Shown here one piece after another: positions 1 to 6,910 of a stretch of DNA of 41,912 bases. Positions within the stretch are counted from its first letter, which is position 1; each line of letters starts with the position of its first letter. Origin of the DNA: an uncultured Bacteroidales bacterium (GTDB lineage: Bacteria > Bacteroidota > Bacteroidia > Bacteroidales > UBA932); assembly GCA_900316955.1 (NCBI GenBank), contig ONEX01000024.1, positions 1-41,912 on the forward strand, written 5' to 3'. The position numbers were made by a program, and so were the translations under genes. Under the pieces are notes generated by a model. The model searched no databases. It saw only the letters and a program-made list of their open reading frames with translations, and was not told where the DNA came from.

Positions 1-339
1 GCGGCGCATTTCAGGTAAGGCGTCCACGGCAGTCCAAAGGCGAGCCTCCAAAGCGGAACGCTCCTCCGCTTCGTCATCAGAGATGGGACCGTCCAGGTCA
101 CTAGGCAAAGGCTCGGTCTTTCCAGTTTTCCGCAGCGAATCGATACTGCGGTTCCGGACAGCAGAATACAACCATGCCCTGGCGTTGGCCACCGGATTCT
201 CCTGTCGCCAAAGTGCCGTAAAGCTTTCCTGGACCACATCCTCCACCGCATCCGGATCGCCCAGATAGTGGAGCGCATATAGGCACAAGGGGCGATAATA
301 CGTCCGGAAAAGGATCTCTATTTCCTTTGTCTGCAGCAT
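1..339 (-). CDS. ECF-type RNA polymerase sigma factor, N-terminal part (cut by window edge)
   Basis: The reading frame opens at an ATG at 339 and stays open through base 1, giving 113 residues without a stop, so the 3' end lies outside the window. Residues about 8-45 look like sigma region 2: LFRTYYRPLCLYALHYLGD is followed by an acidic stretch (DAVEDVVQESF) and an ALW, the usual ECF core-binding pattern. Residues 50-72 (NPVANARAWLYSAVRNRSID) match the conserved helix that contacts the -10 element, and region 4 begins near the edge. In Bacteroidota such sigma factors usually pair with FecR-type anti-sigma factors and SusC-like receptors, but any partner is off the window. A TAACTTTG promoter element sits six bases before the ATG, so the message may be leaderless. 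Family assignment is firm; the regulon is unknown. Confidence 0.85.
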   Translation of the reverse strand, partial: MLQTKEIEILFRTYYRPLCLYALHYLGDPDAVEDVVQESFTALWRQENPVANARAWLYSAVRNRSIDSLRKTGKTEPLPSDLDGPISDDEAEERSALEARLWTAVDALPEMRR

Positions 340-345
340 CAATTG

Positions 346-353
346 CAAAGTTA
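346..353 (-). promoter_or_regulatory. -7 promoter element for the ECF sigma gene
   Basis: TAACTTTG followed by C on the minus strand is an exact match to the Bacteroidetes TAnnTTTG element. Only six bases (340-345) separate it from the ATG at 339. No clear TTG lies 19-21 bases upstream, so the -33 element is weak. Confidence 0.5.
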
Positions 354-438
354 CGTATTATTTTCATTCCGGAAATCGGGCAATTCTGCAACTGTCTTGT
401 CCTGAAAAAAGTTTACAAATCGTCGGCAAACAGTTTCA

Positions 439-470
439 TTTTGCGATTCTGAAAAAAGTCTTTACCTTTG
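439..470 (+). promoter_or_regulatory. Bacteroidetes-type promoter driving a small + strand transcript
   Basis: TTTTG at 439-443 is followed by 19 bases and then TACCTTTG at 463-470, which fits the Bacteroidetes consensus in both elements and in spacing. It points to the right, away from the sigma gene, and no protein gene of normal size lies downstream on this strand. Confidence 0.75.
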
Positions 471-475
471 CATCG

Positions 476-612
476 AGATCATAATCCGTGATACGGATGG
501 GTAATCGGGTTGTGCAAAAGTCCCCGCCCGCGAGGCCCTCGCTTTTGAAGTAATTCCGCCACGTCGTCTTGGGGCACATCTAGCAGGAGGTCATTCGGCC
601 TCCTGCTTTATT
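476..612 (+). ncRNA. Candidate stand-alone small structured RNA, about 135 nt
   Basis: This interval lies between a strong promoter (439-470) and a hairpin with a T-rich tail (583-615). It contains short perfect hairpins: ATCCGT/ACGGAT at 484-498 and GCGAG/CTCGC at 530-542. GTG plus CCCC (512-514, 522-525) can pair with GGGGCAC at 571-577 to enclose the second hairpin. I do not recognise a family. It lacks the SRP RNA and tmRNA signatures, and a 6S-like elongated structure is possible but not shown. An 18-codon frame (ATG 497 to TAA 551) lies inside, so a leader peptide or small protein is the main alternative. The end positions are estimates. Confidence 0.5.
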
Positions 613-615
613 TTA
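583..615 (+). terminator. Rho-independent terminator of the small RNA unit
   Basis: GCAGGAGG and CCTCCTGC form a strong GC-rich stem around a loop near 592-599, followed on the + strand by TTTATTTT. There is no T tract on the other strand, so it serves the rightward transcript. It overlaps the last codons of the leftward gene at 591-905. Confidence 0.75.
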
Positions 616-905
616 CCCGTATCGATGGCCGTGATGCAATACTGTATTTTCGTCTTATCGCTTCTTCTTACCCCTACCGTCATCTTGACCCGACCGACTC
701 CGGTGCAGACATATTCCATGATCAGCATCCGTTCAAAAGAACGCTGGTTCTTGGTATTCTGTTTGGAAGGGACGGTTTTGACCAACCAGGCATTGGTTAA
801 AATCGCATCAAGCTGGAGCACCGTCAATGTCGACAAATAGGTCAATGAGGCCTGTGCCGCCGTCTCATCGAGCGATACCGCGCGGATATTGATATCATCC
901 CTCAA
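591..905 (-). CDS. Hypothetical protein, about 104 residues, N-terminus uncertain
   Basis: I cannot name the family. The protein looks genuine: it has mixed hydrophobic and charged residues and no low-complexity shadow pattern. It ends in a strand-rich half (MLIMEYVCTGVGRVKMTVGV, then IQYCITAID). No signal peptide or membrane segment is visible. The listed start is a TTG at 905. The frame stays open upstream for 25 more codons to the TAA of the CotH gene at 981-983, and those codons also read like protein (for example FYTGWKRKNPEQKKYN), yet contain no ATG, GTG or TTG. The true start may therefore be a rare codon such as ATT in this stretch, or the gene may have lost its 5' end. Its base composition is less GC-rich than that of its neighbours. 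Confidence 0.5.
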   Translation of the reverse strand: MRDDINIRAVSLDETAAQASLTYLSTLTVLQLDAILTNAWLVKTVPSKQNTKNQRSFERMLIMEYVCTGVGRVKMTVGVRRSDKTKIQYCITAIDTGKIKQEAE

Positions 906-980
906 CGCGATATTGTACTTCTTCTGCTCCGGGTTTTTCCGTTTCCATCCCGTGTAGAACGCATAAATGAGATCTTGAGT

Positions 981-2387
981 TTATTGCATCTTCCCCACCA
1001 CGCCGGCCTTCACTTTGAAGAAATTGTTCGGGGAGTCTTCGAGAAGGCGGTATTCACCGTGGTTGCCCCAGGGGGCGGGGCGGTCGGAGATGGCCATGTC
1101 CTCGCCCGTGTCGTTGGAAACGTAGGGCTTGACGGCGGTTTGCCAGGCACGGATGCGGGAAACTGACTGCCTGTAACTGAAGAGGCCGCCATCCTGGCAG
1201 AGCTGCTGGAGATACTGCTTGTACTTGGTCTTCCAAGCGCTGTTTTTCAGAATCTTCGTCATCAACGGGTTCTTGTCCGAGCCCCATTTGTAGGGGTCCT
1301 GGCGGCCGGCGTCACTCTGAATGCCGCAGGAGAGGGTGGTGCCGAGGGTGTTGTCGTAGTCGTAGGGGATGAACCAGACCTTGTAGTCGTCGCCCGGGCC
1401 GATGTACAGGTAATAGTTGTTGGTGTTGTTCCAGTAGTCGTCCCACATCCCCACGGCCACATTGACGGCGTAGGTCTTGAGGAAAAGGTCCACGTCCATG
1501 TGGGCGCCGATCCAGGTGTCGAAGGCGGCCCCGTCCAGGGTCTTCACGTGGTGGATGAAGTCCTTCAGGCGGGCTTTCGCGGCGGGGAAATCCTCCGCCT
1601 TCCCAGTCTTCAGTTCATAGGTGAAGGAGGAGCGGTTGTCGTCCAGGCCCATGCTGGCGTTCTCATCGGCCAAAGACGCGGACCAGAAGCACTTCCACAG
1701 GTCGCCGTCCTTGCCTCCGAACTGGTCCAGGCGGGCGCGGAGATAGTTCTTGTCGATGTGCTCGAGCATCCCGTACACCCCGTAATAGACCTCCTTTTCG
1801 TCGCCGACCTTGAGCCAGAGACGGGCGTATACGTCATGGACGGCGGTCCAGACGCCGAAGCGGCGGAACAGGTCGTAGCAGTAGATTTCGCGGACGTACG
1901 CGGGGTCGTCCTTGAACCACTTGAGGTCCACCCGGCGGACACCCTTGACCGTATGCTCCGGGTCCTCGTGGTTCCGGTGGAGATTCAGGCCGAAATGGAC
2001 GTGCCGATACTTCCCGCCCTCGTACGGTCGCCGGCGGGACGTGTTGCCTTTCAGGCGCAACCCCGCCTCCCCGATTTTCGTGACCTCGCTCCCTTTCCGG
2101 TATTCCACGTCGCAGACGACGAACTCCCGGGTGTCGTGGTCCTTGTCGTAGGCGGCGAGCAGTGCGTTCCACTGCTCCTTGGTGACGGAAATGTGGATTT
2201 CAGGGATGACCGACGCGTCGAAGACGTAGCCGATGGCCGCGGCCCAGTTCACATCGTCGGGATCATCCTTCACCGGGCCGGTATCGCCCTCCTCCGGATC
2301 CCCCGTATGGATGATGGGGAAAACCTTCTCCTTCCCGCAGGAAAGAATCCCGAGGAAAGCCGTGAGTATGAGCAGGAAGCGTTTCAT
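981..2387 (-). CDS. CotH-kinase-family lipoprotein
   Basis: This 468-residue protein starts at the ATG at 2387, because that Met heads a lipoprotein signal peptide (MKRFLLILTAFLGILSC, Cys17). Upstream in-frame codons lack such a signal. The body carries CotH family marks: GNTSRRRPY near residue 114, DLKWF near 154, YGVYGMLEHIDKNYL near 202-215, and FIPYDYDNTLG near 339-349 with Asp343 and Asp345 as likely metal-binding acids. CotH proteins are atypical kinases first known from spore coats. In Bacteroidota they occur as surface or periplasmic lipoproteins of unknown substrate, often near glycan genes. It is divergent from the DUF1349 gene at 2474 and shares its promoter region. The next leftward frame follows directly in the same reading frame after the TAA. 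Confidence 0.85.
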   Translation of the reverse strand: MKRFLLILTAFLGILSCGKEKVFPIIHTGDPEEGDTGPVKDDPDDVNWAAAIGYVFDASVIPEIHISVTKEQWNALLAAYDKDHDTREFVVCDVEYRKGSEVTKIGEAGLRLKGNTSRRRPYEGGKYRHVHFGLNLHRNHEDPEHTVKGVRRVDLKWFKDDPAYVREIYCYDLFRRFGVWTAVHDVYARLWLKVGDEKEVYYGVYGMLEHIDKNYLRARLDQFGGKDGDLWKCFWSASLADENASMGLDDNRSSFTYELKTGKAEDFPAAKARLKDFIHHVKTLDGAAFDTWIGAHMDVDLFLKTYAVNVAVGMWDDYWNNTNNYYLYIGPGDDYKVWFIPYDYDNTLGTTLSCGIQSDAGRQDPYKWGSDKNPLMTKILKNSAWKTKYKQYLQQLCQDGGLFSYRQSVSRIRAWQTAVKPYVSNDTGEDMAISDRPAPWGNHGEYRLLEDSPNNFFKVKAGVVGKMQ

Positions 2388-2398
2388 GTTCCGGGGGA

Positions 2399-2432
2399 CA
2401 AAGATAAATATTAATTGTTCTTTTCGGCCAAA
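2399..2432 (-). promoter_or_regulatory. Promoter of the CotH gene
   Basis: TATCTTTG at 2399-2406 (minus strand) lies 11 bases before the ATG at 2387. TTTG at 2429-2432 is a candidate -33 element, with a slightly long 22-base spacer. It overlaps the divergent promoter at 2415-2445. Confidence 0.55.
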
Positions 2433-2445
2433 TGACGTATCTTTA
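2415..2445 (+). promoter_or_regulatory. Promoter of the DUF1349 lipoprotein gene
   Basis: TTG at 2415-2417, a 20-base spacer and TATCTTTA at 2438-2445 fit the Bacteroidetes promoter with one mismatch. The ATG follows 28 bases later. It overlaps the leftward CotH promoter, so the two may compete. Confidence 0.6.
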
Positions 2446-2473
2446 CGCTGATAATTCCTAGAACCTATACGAT

Positions 2474-3214
2474 ATGATGAAACGCTCCAACTTCTTCGCA
2501 CTCGCCTGCCTTTGTTTCCTTATGCTGTCCTGCGGCAGCCAGCCCACGACTTCTTCCCCTTCCGATTTTGTCGATGGTGTATCGACGGCCCTCGAAAACG
2601 GCGGAGAGGTGGACCTGACCGCTTTTGAATGGACCCGGGAGCCGGCCGCCTTTTCCATCGACGGCCAGACGCTGACGGTCACCACGGCCCCGCACACGGA
2701 CCTCTGGCAGCGGACCTACTATCATTTCCGCAATGACAACGCCCCGGTCTTCCAGATCCAGACGAAGGAGCAGTATTTCAGTTTCGTCGTGAAAACCGAT
2801 TTCACCCAAAGCCACCAGCGCTTCGACCAGTGCGGCATCGTGATGTACCTGGACAGCGAGAATTGGCTCAAGGGCTCCGTGGAGTTCGAGAACGAAGCGT
2901 TCCAGCACCTGGGCAGCGTCGCCACCAACAACGGCTGGTCCGACTGGGCCACGACGGCCATTCCGGCCGATGTCAAGACGATGTGGTACCGCTTCTCCAG
3001 AAGGGCCGACGACTACTGCATCGAGTGCTCGACCGACGGGGTCGAATTCAGCCAGATGCGCATCTGCCATATGTACGCGGGCGCCGACGCCATCCGCTTC
3101 GGCGTCTATGCCTGCTCCCCGGAAGAGTCCTCCTTCACGGCCATATTCACGGATATGAAGATCACCGAATGTATGTGGAAGGCCCACGACGGCCAGCAAC
3201 CGGATCAGGAATAG
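2474..3214 (+). CDS. DUF1349 (concanavalin-like) lipoprotein
   Basis: The 246-residue product begins MMKRSNFF and has a lipobox ending in Cys20 (CFLMLSC), so it is probably lipid-anchored; the second ATG at 2477 is equally possible. After a short linker the rest is one DUF1349 domain. The recognisable stretch is GIVMYLDSENWLKGSVEFEN near residues 122-141, then a GSVATNNGWSDWAT motif, which are typical of this beta-sandwich family. DUF1349 domains have a concanavalin-A-like fold and often bind or process carbohydrate, but no catalytic residues can be assigned here. The gene is 32 bases upstream of the hydrolase/glycosidase fusion on the same strand and is probably co-transcribed with it, which supports a glycan role. 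Confidence 0.8.
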   Translation: MMKRSNFFALACLCFLMLSCGSQPTTSSPSDFVDGVSTALENGGEVDLTAFEWTREPAAFSIDGQTLTVTTAPHTDLWQRTYYHFRNDNAPVFQIQTKEQYFSFVVKTDFTQSHQRFDQCGIVMYLDSENWLKGSVEFENEAFQHLGSVATNNGWSDWATTAIPADVKTMWYRFSRRADDYCIECSTDGVEFSQMRICHMYAGADAIRFGVYACSPEESSFTAIFTDMKITECMWKAHDGQQPDQE

Positions 3215-3246
3215 GATCGCTGCTTTCTTGACAAAAGAGTAGCCGT

Positions 3247-5274
3247 ATGAAAAAGCTTCTGGCATTGTTGACTCTCGCCCTCAGTGCCTGCCATCCCCGG
3301 GCGGAGCAACTCCGGACGGGCGACCTGCTGTTCGTCGGCTCGTCGCAGGGGGCCGGGTCGATGGACGAGGCCATCGTCGCGGCCACGGGAGACCTGACGC
3401 ACGTCGCCATCATCCAGGTGGCCCCGGACGGAACGCCCTGGGTCATCGACGCGACGCCCCAAAGGGGTGTGGGCCGATCCCCGCTGGACTCCCTGCTTCA
3501 GGCCAATCCGGGCGCGGCCTTTCAGGTCAAGCGCCTCAAGGACACAACCAGCGTGTCCCGATTCGTCGGAAACGCCCTCCGCTGGGTCGGGAAGCCCTAC
3601 GATCTCGCTTTCCTGCCCGACAATGATGCCTACTACTGTTCGGAACTGGTCCGTGACGCCTACCGCCGTCCCGACGGAACCTATCTTTTCGACGCCGCGC
3701 CGATGAACTTTCTCGCTCCCGACGGCTCCCTGCCACCGTATTGGAAAGAGCTCTTCGAGCGCCTTGAAATGCCCGTCCCGCAGGGCGTTCCGGGCACGAA
3801 TCCCCAGGATATGTCCCGGTCTCCGCTTCTTGAAGACGTTCCGCTGGTCCTGGCGGTGTCCGCCCCGCCGGTCCGGCTGGCGGGCGGCCGGCTCTTCCTC
3901 CACGGAGAGCCTTTCCTCATCCTGGGCGGCGAGCTGGCGAATTCCAGCGCCTCCAGCGCGGCCTATATGGACGGCCGCGACACTTGGCAGACCCTCCGGG
4001 AGGCGGGCTTGAATACGGTCCTCGCGCCGGTGTACTGGGAATTGCTGGAACCGACGGAGGGACAGTTCGACTTCTCGACGGTGGATTACCTGCTCGCATC
4101 TGCCCGGGCCCACGACCTGCATCTGGTCCTGCTCTGGTTCGGAACCTGGAAGAACAGTATGTCCTGCTACGTGCCCGCCTGGGTGAAGCAGGACTTCGGA
4201 AACAGGTTCACGCTGGCGGAAAACAGCGACGGAACCCACCCCGAAATCCTGTCCGCCTTCGACCGGGAAGCGCTGAAGGCCGATTGCCGCGCTTTCGCCG
4301 CCCTGATGCGCCACCTCCGGGAAAAGGACGGCGACACGGGGACGGTCCTGATGGTCCAAGTGGAGAACGAGATCGGCTTCCTGGGCGATGCCCGGGAGCA
4401 CGGAACGGAGGCGGAAAAGGCCTGGGAAATGGGGAAGGAGCGGGACGAAGAGCGCTTCCAGGCCGCCGCATACGCCCGCTATGCCGAGGCGGTCGCCCGG
4501 GCGGGCAAGCAGGAATACGCCCTGCCGATGTTTGTCAATGCGGCCTTGAATTCCCGGGGGCGCAAGCCGGGAGAGTATCCCTCCGCCGGTCCGTTGGACC
4601 ACCTGATGGACATCTGGAAGGCGGAGGCCCCGTCCATCGACCTCGTGTGCCCCGACATCTACGACCCGGGGTTCCCGGACTGGGTGGCGCGGTACCATCG
4701 GCCTGAAAACCCGCTTTTCATCCCGGAAATCCGCCAGGAACCCGCCAACGCCGCCCGCGTCTTCTATGTCCTGGGCCGGCACGCCGCCCTGGGCTTCTCT
4801 CCGTTCTCCATCGACAACAGTTGGGAAAGCACGGCCGATGCGTACCGCACGCTGGCCCCCTGGCTGCCTCTCATCGCACAGAAGCAGGCCGAAGGGAAGG
4901 CCTACGGCGTCCTGCTGGATGCCGCCCATCCGGAAGAAGAGGTCACCATCGGCAACACGGTCTTCACCTGCCGGCACGACGGGACCATCTCCTGGTGCCC
5001 CGTACACGGGAATCCTTCCGCCTGGGGCGAAGGGGCTTTCCTCATCCTGGACCTGGGCGAGGACGAATTCCTGTTCCTCGGCACCGGCTGCGTCGCGACC
5101 CTGCGCCCCGCGGACGGAAAAGGCCGCGTGGGCATCCTGTCCATCGACGAATATGACGGGCTCCAGCCCCTGCGCCGGCTCAACGGCGACGAAGACCACC
5201 AAGGCCGCCACCTGCGCATCCCCTACGGCGAAACGGGCGTACAGCGGCTGAAGGTTTACCGGATGGGCGACTGA
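3247..5274 (+). CDS. Fusion of a YiiX/YebB-type cysteine hydrolase with a GH35/42-like glycosidase
   Basis: This 675-residue lipoprotein (lipobox LSAC, Cys15) holds two enzymes in one uninterrupted frame. Residues about 20-198 form a permuted NlpC/P60 (YiiX-like) hydrolase: RTGDLLFVG near 23-31, THVAI with His52, and YYCSELVRDAY with Cys131 as the likely nucleophile. The domain ends in VPGTNPQDMSRSPLL, where such proteins normally stop. From about residue 206 a clan-A glycosidase follows: LGGELANSSASS near 226, APVYWELLEP near 260, WFGTWKNSMSCY near 297, QVENEIG with probable acid/base Glu375, and FIPEIRQ with probable nucleophile Glu494. That half resembles Bacteroidota GH35 beta-galactosidases with a DUF5597 tail. 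The family and the sugar specificity need confirmation. The joining of the two is unusual; each is usually a separate exported protein. Confidence 0.85.
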   Translation: MKKLLALLTLALSACHPRAEQLRTGDLLFVGSSQGAGSMDEAIVAATGDLTHVAIIQVAPDGTPWVIDATPQRGVGRSPLDSLLQANPGAAFQVKRLKDTTSVSRFVGNALRWVGKPYDLAFLPDNDAYYCSELVRDAYRRPDGTYLFDAAPMNFLAPDGSLPPYWKELFERLEMPVPQGVPGTNPQDMSRSPLLEDVPLVLAVSAPPVRLAGGRLFLHGEPFLILGGELANSSASSAAYMDGRDTWQTLREAGLNTVLAPVYWELLEPTEGQFDFSTVDYLLASARAHDLHLVLLWFGTWKNSMSCYVPAWVKQDFGNRFTLAENSDGTHPEILSAFDREALKADCRAFAALMRHLREKDGDTGTVLMVQVENEIGFLGDAREHGTEAEKAWEMGKERDEERFQAAAYARYAEAVARAGKQEYALPMFVNAALNSRGRKPGEYPSAGPLDHLMDIWKAEAPSIDLVCPDIYDPGFPDWVARYHRPENPLFIPEIRQEPANAARVFYVLGRHAALGFSPFSIDNSWESTADAYRTLAPWLPLIAQKQAEGKAYGVLLDAAHPEEEVTIGNTVFTCRHDGTISWCPVHGNPSAWGEGAFLILDLGEDEFLFLGTGCVATLRPADGKGRVGILSIDEYDGLQPLRRLNGDEDHQGRHLRIPYGETGVQRLKVYRMGD

Positions 5275-5313
5275 ACCGGGTCCACCGGGACTTCAAGCGC
5301 CAGACGCGGATTC

Positions 5314-5344
5314 TTGCTGGTGAGCCAAAAGATTGTTATCTTTG
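5314..5344 (+). promoter_or_regulatory. Promoter of the rightward carboxylesterase gene
   Basis: TTG at 5314-5316, a 20-base spacer and TATCTTTG at 5337-5344 form a consensus Bacteroidetes promoter. The ATG at 5348 follows after three bases, so transcription probably starts at or next to the start codon. Confidence 0.75.
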
Positions 5345-5347
5345 AAT

Positions 5348-6910
5348 ATGAAACACTTGTTCTCGATTCTTTGCGCCGTGGCCGCGCTGGCGGCCGGCTG
5401 CGCCAGTGCGCCGTCTGATCCCCTGATTGTCCGGACGAAGGCCGGACTGGTCAAAGGCATTGAAGAGGAAGGCACGCTGGCCTTCAAGGGGATTCCTTAT
5501 GCCACGGTGGAGCGGTTCATGCCGCCGAAGCCCGTTGCGAAATGGGACACCGTGATGGTCTGCGACCATTTCGGTCCGCAGGTGATGCAGGGGAACGGCC
5601 GGCGCGAGATGCCGGAGAGCATGATGTCGGAGAAGAACTCCTGCGTGCTGAATGTATGGACCACGGACACCAAGGCCTCCAAGCCCGTGATGCTGTGGAT
5701 CCACGGGGGCGGGTTCGATTCGGGCTCGGCCGCCGGGAATCCCGGGATGGGCCTGGCCAAGCAGGACGTGGTGGTCGTGAGCCTCAACCATCGGCTGAAC
5801 ATCCTCGGTTTCCTGGACCTGTCCACCTTCGGGGAAAAATACAAGCACTCCGGGATGGTGGGGATGCTGGACATCGTCCAGGCGCTGGAATGGATCCGGG
5901 ACAATATCAAGGCCTTCGGCGGCGACCCGTCCAATGTCACCATCTTCGGCGAGTCCGGCGGGGGCGGCAAGGTGGGCACCCTGATGTGCATGCCGGCCGC
6001 CCGGGGGCTCTTCCACAAGGCCATCATTATGAGCGGCACCATCCTGAATGTCAATACCAAGGCGATGACCGAGGAACTCGGCCGCGCCGTCGTGGCGGAG
6101 CTGGGCATCGGCGCGGCCGAGCTGGACAAGCTGGCCGACGTGCCGTACGGCGAGCTCGTGGCGGCCGGCCAGCGGGCGATGGCCGCCAGCATCGGCACCC
6201 GGACACCGGGTACGCCGATGATGTGGGGCTTCGGCCCCGCGCCGGACGGGGAAGTGCTGCTCCAACAGCCCTTCCAGCCCGGTTTCGCGGACATCTCCTC
6301 GGACATCCCGCTGATGATCGGCACCACCTTCAACGAGCTCCAGCGCCGGGCCTACGGCACGGAGATGACGCTGGAAGAGGCCAAGCAGCGGCTGGTCCCC
6401 ACCTTCGGCGACCGGGTGGAAGAATACGTCGCGGCCTTCGCCGAGGCGTGGCCGGACTACACCCCGCAGGACCTCCTGTCCATCGACATGATGTTCCGTC
6501 CCAAGACCCTGATCACCGTCGATGCCGTCGCAAAGGCCCGCAAGGCCCCCACCTACCTGTATCTGTTCACCTGGAAATCCCCGGCGGACCAGGGTTCGGT
6601 GCACGGATATGAACTGAACTTCTGCTTCAATACGCCCAACCTCCACGGGCGCATCCTTCCCGAGCCGTCCGAGGCCGACTGGAAGCTGGCGGAGAATATG
6701 AGCCGCAGCTGGGCGAACTTCGCCGCGACCGGGGATCCCAATGTCGAGGGCCTGCCGGCCTGGCAGCCCTACACGCCCGAGAACGGCGCGTGCTTCATCT
6801 TCGACTACGACTGCCGCGTCCGCAACAACTTCGACCGGCCGCTGCAGGGCATCCTGAACGACTGCTGCTTCCGGCAGCTGGACGAGTTCAACCGCCGCGC
6901 CGGCCGGTAA
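5348..6910 (+). CDS. Type-B carboxylesterase, lipoprotein
   Basis: The start is the ATG at 5348, which heads a lipoprotein signal (LAALAAGC, Cys18) and gives 520 residues. It is an alpha/beta hydrolase of the carboxylesterase type-B family. The oxyanion-hole motif WIHGGGF lies near 117-123, the nucleophile is Ser203 in GESGGGG, the likely acid is Glu330 in GTTFNELQ, and the likely base is His419 in SVHGYE. The usual EDCLYLNVW motif is altered to KNSCVLNVW. Such esterases in glycan loci often remove acetyl, feruloyl or similar groups from plant polysaccharide, but the substrate cannot be read from the sequence. The gene ends base-to-base against the convergent GH3 gene (6910/6911). A second, different esterase lies on the other side of GH3. 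Confidence 0.88.
   Translation: MKHLFSILCAVAALAAGCASAPSDPLIVRTKAGLVKGIEEEGTLAFKGIPYATVERFMPPKPVAKWDTVMVCDHFGPQVMQGNGRREMPESMMSEKNSCVLNVWTTDTKASKPVMLWIHGGGFDSGSAAGNPGMGLAKQDVVVVSLNHRLNILGFLDLSTFGEKYKHSGMVGMLDIVQALEWIRDNIKAFGGDPSNVTIFGESGGGGKVGTLMCMPAARGLFHKAIIMSGTILNVNTKAMTEELGRAVVAELGIGAAELDKLADVPYGELVAAGQRAMAASIGTRTPGTPMMWGFGPAPDGEVLLQQPFQPGFADISSDIPLMIGTTFNELQRRAYGTEMTLEEAKQRLVPTFGDRVEEYVAAFAEAWPDYTPQDLLSIDMMFRPKTLITVDAVAKARKAPTYLYLFTWKSPADQGSVHGYELNFCFNTPNLHGRILPEPSEADWKLAENMSRSWANFAATGDPNVEGLPAWQPYTPENGACFIFDYDCRVRNNFDRPLQGILNDCCFRQLDEFNRRAGR

Noticed and set aside
1500-2414. Plus-strand frame of about 300 codons opposite CotH
   Set aside because: Composition typical of shadows; CotH motifs are on the other strand.
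3205-5211. Long minus-strand open frame of 668 codons opposite the hydrolase/glycosidase fusion
   Set aside because: It is rich in Arg, Gly, Val and Pro, has no recognisable motif or signal, and is the antisense of a gene with clear catalytic residues. GC-rich genes often leave such open frames.
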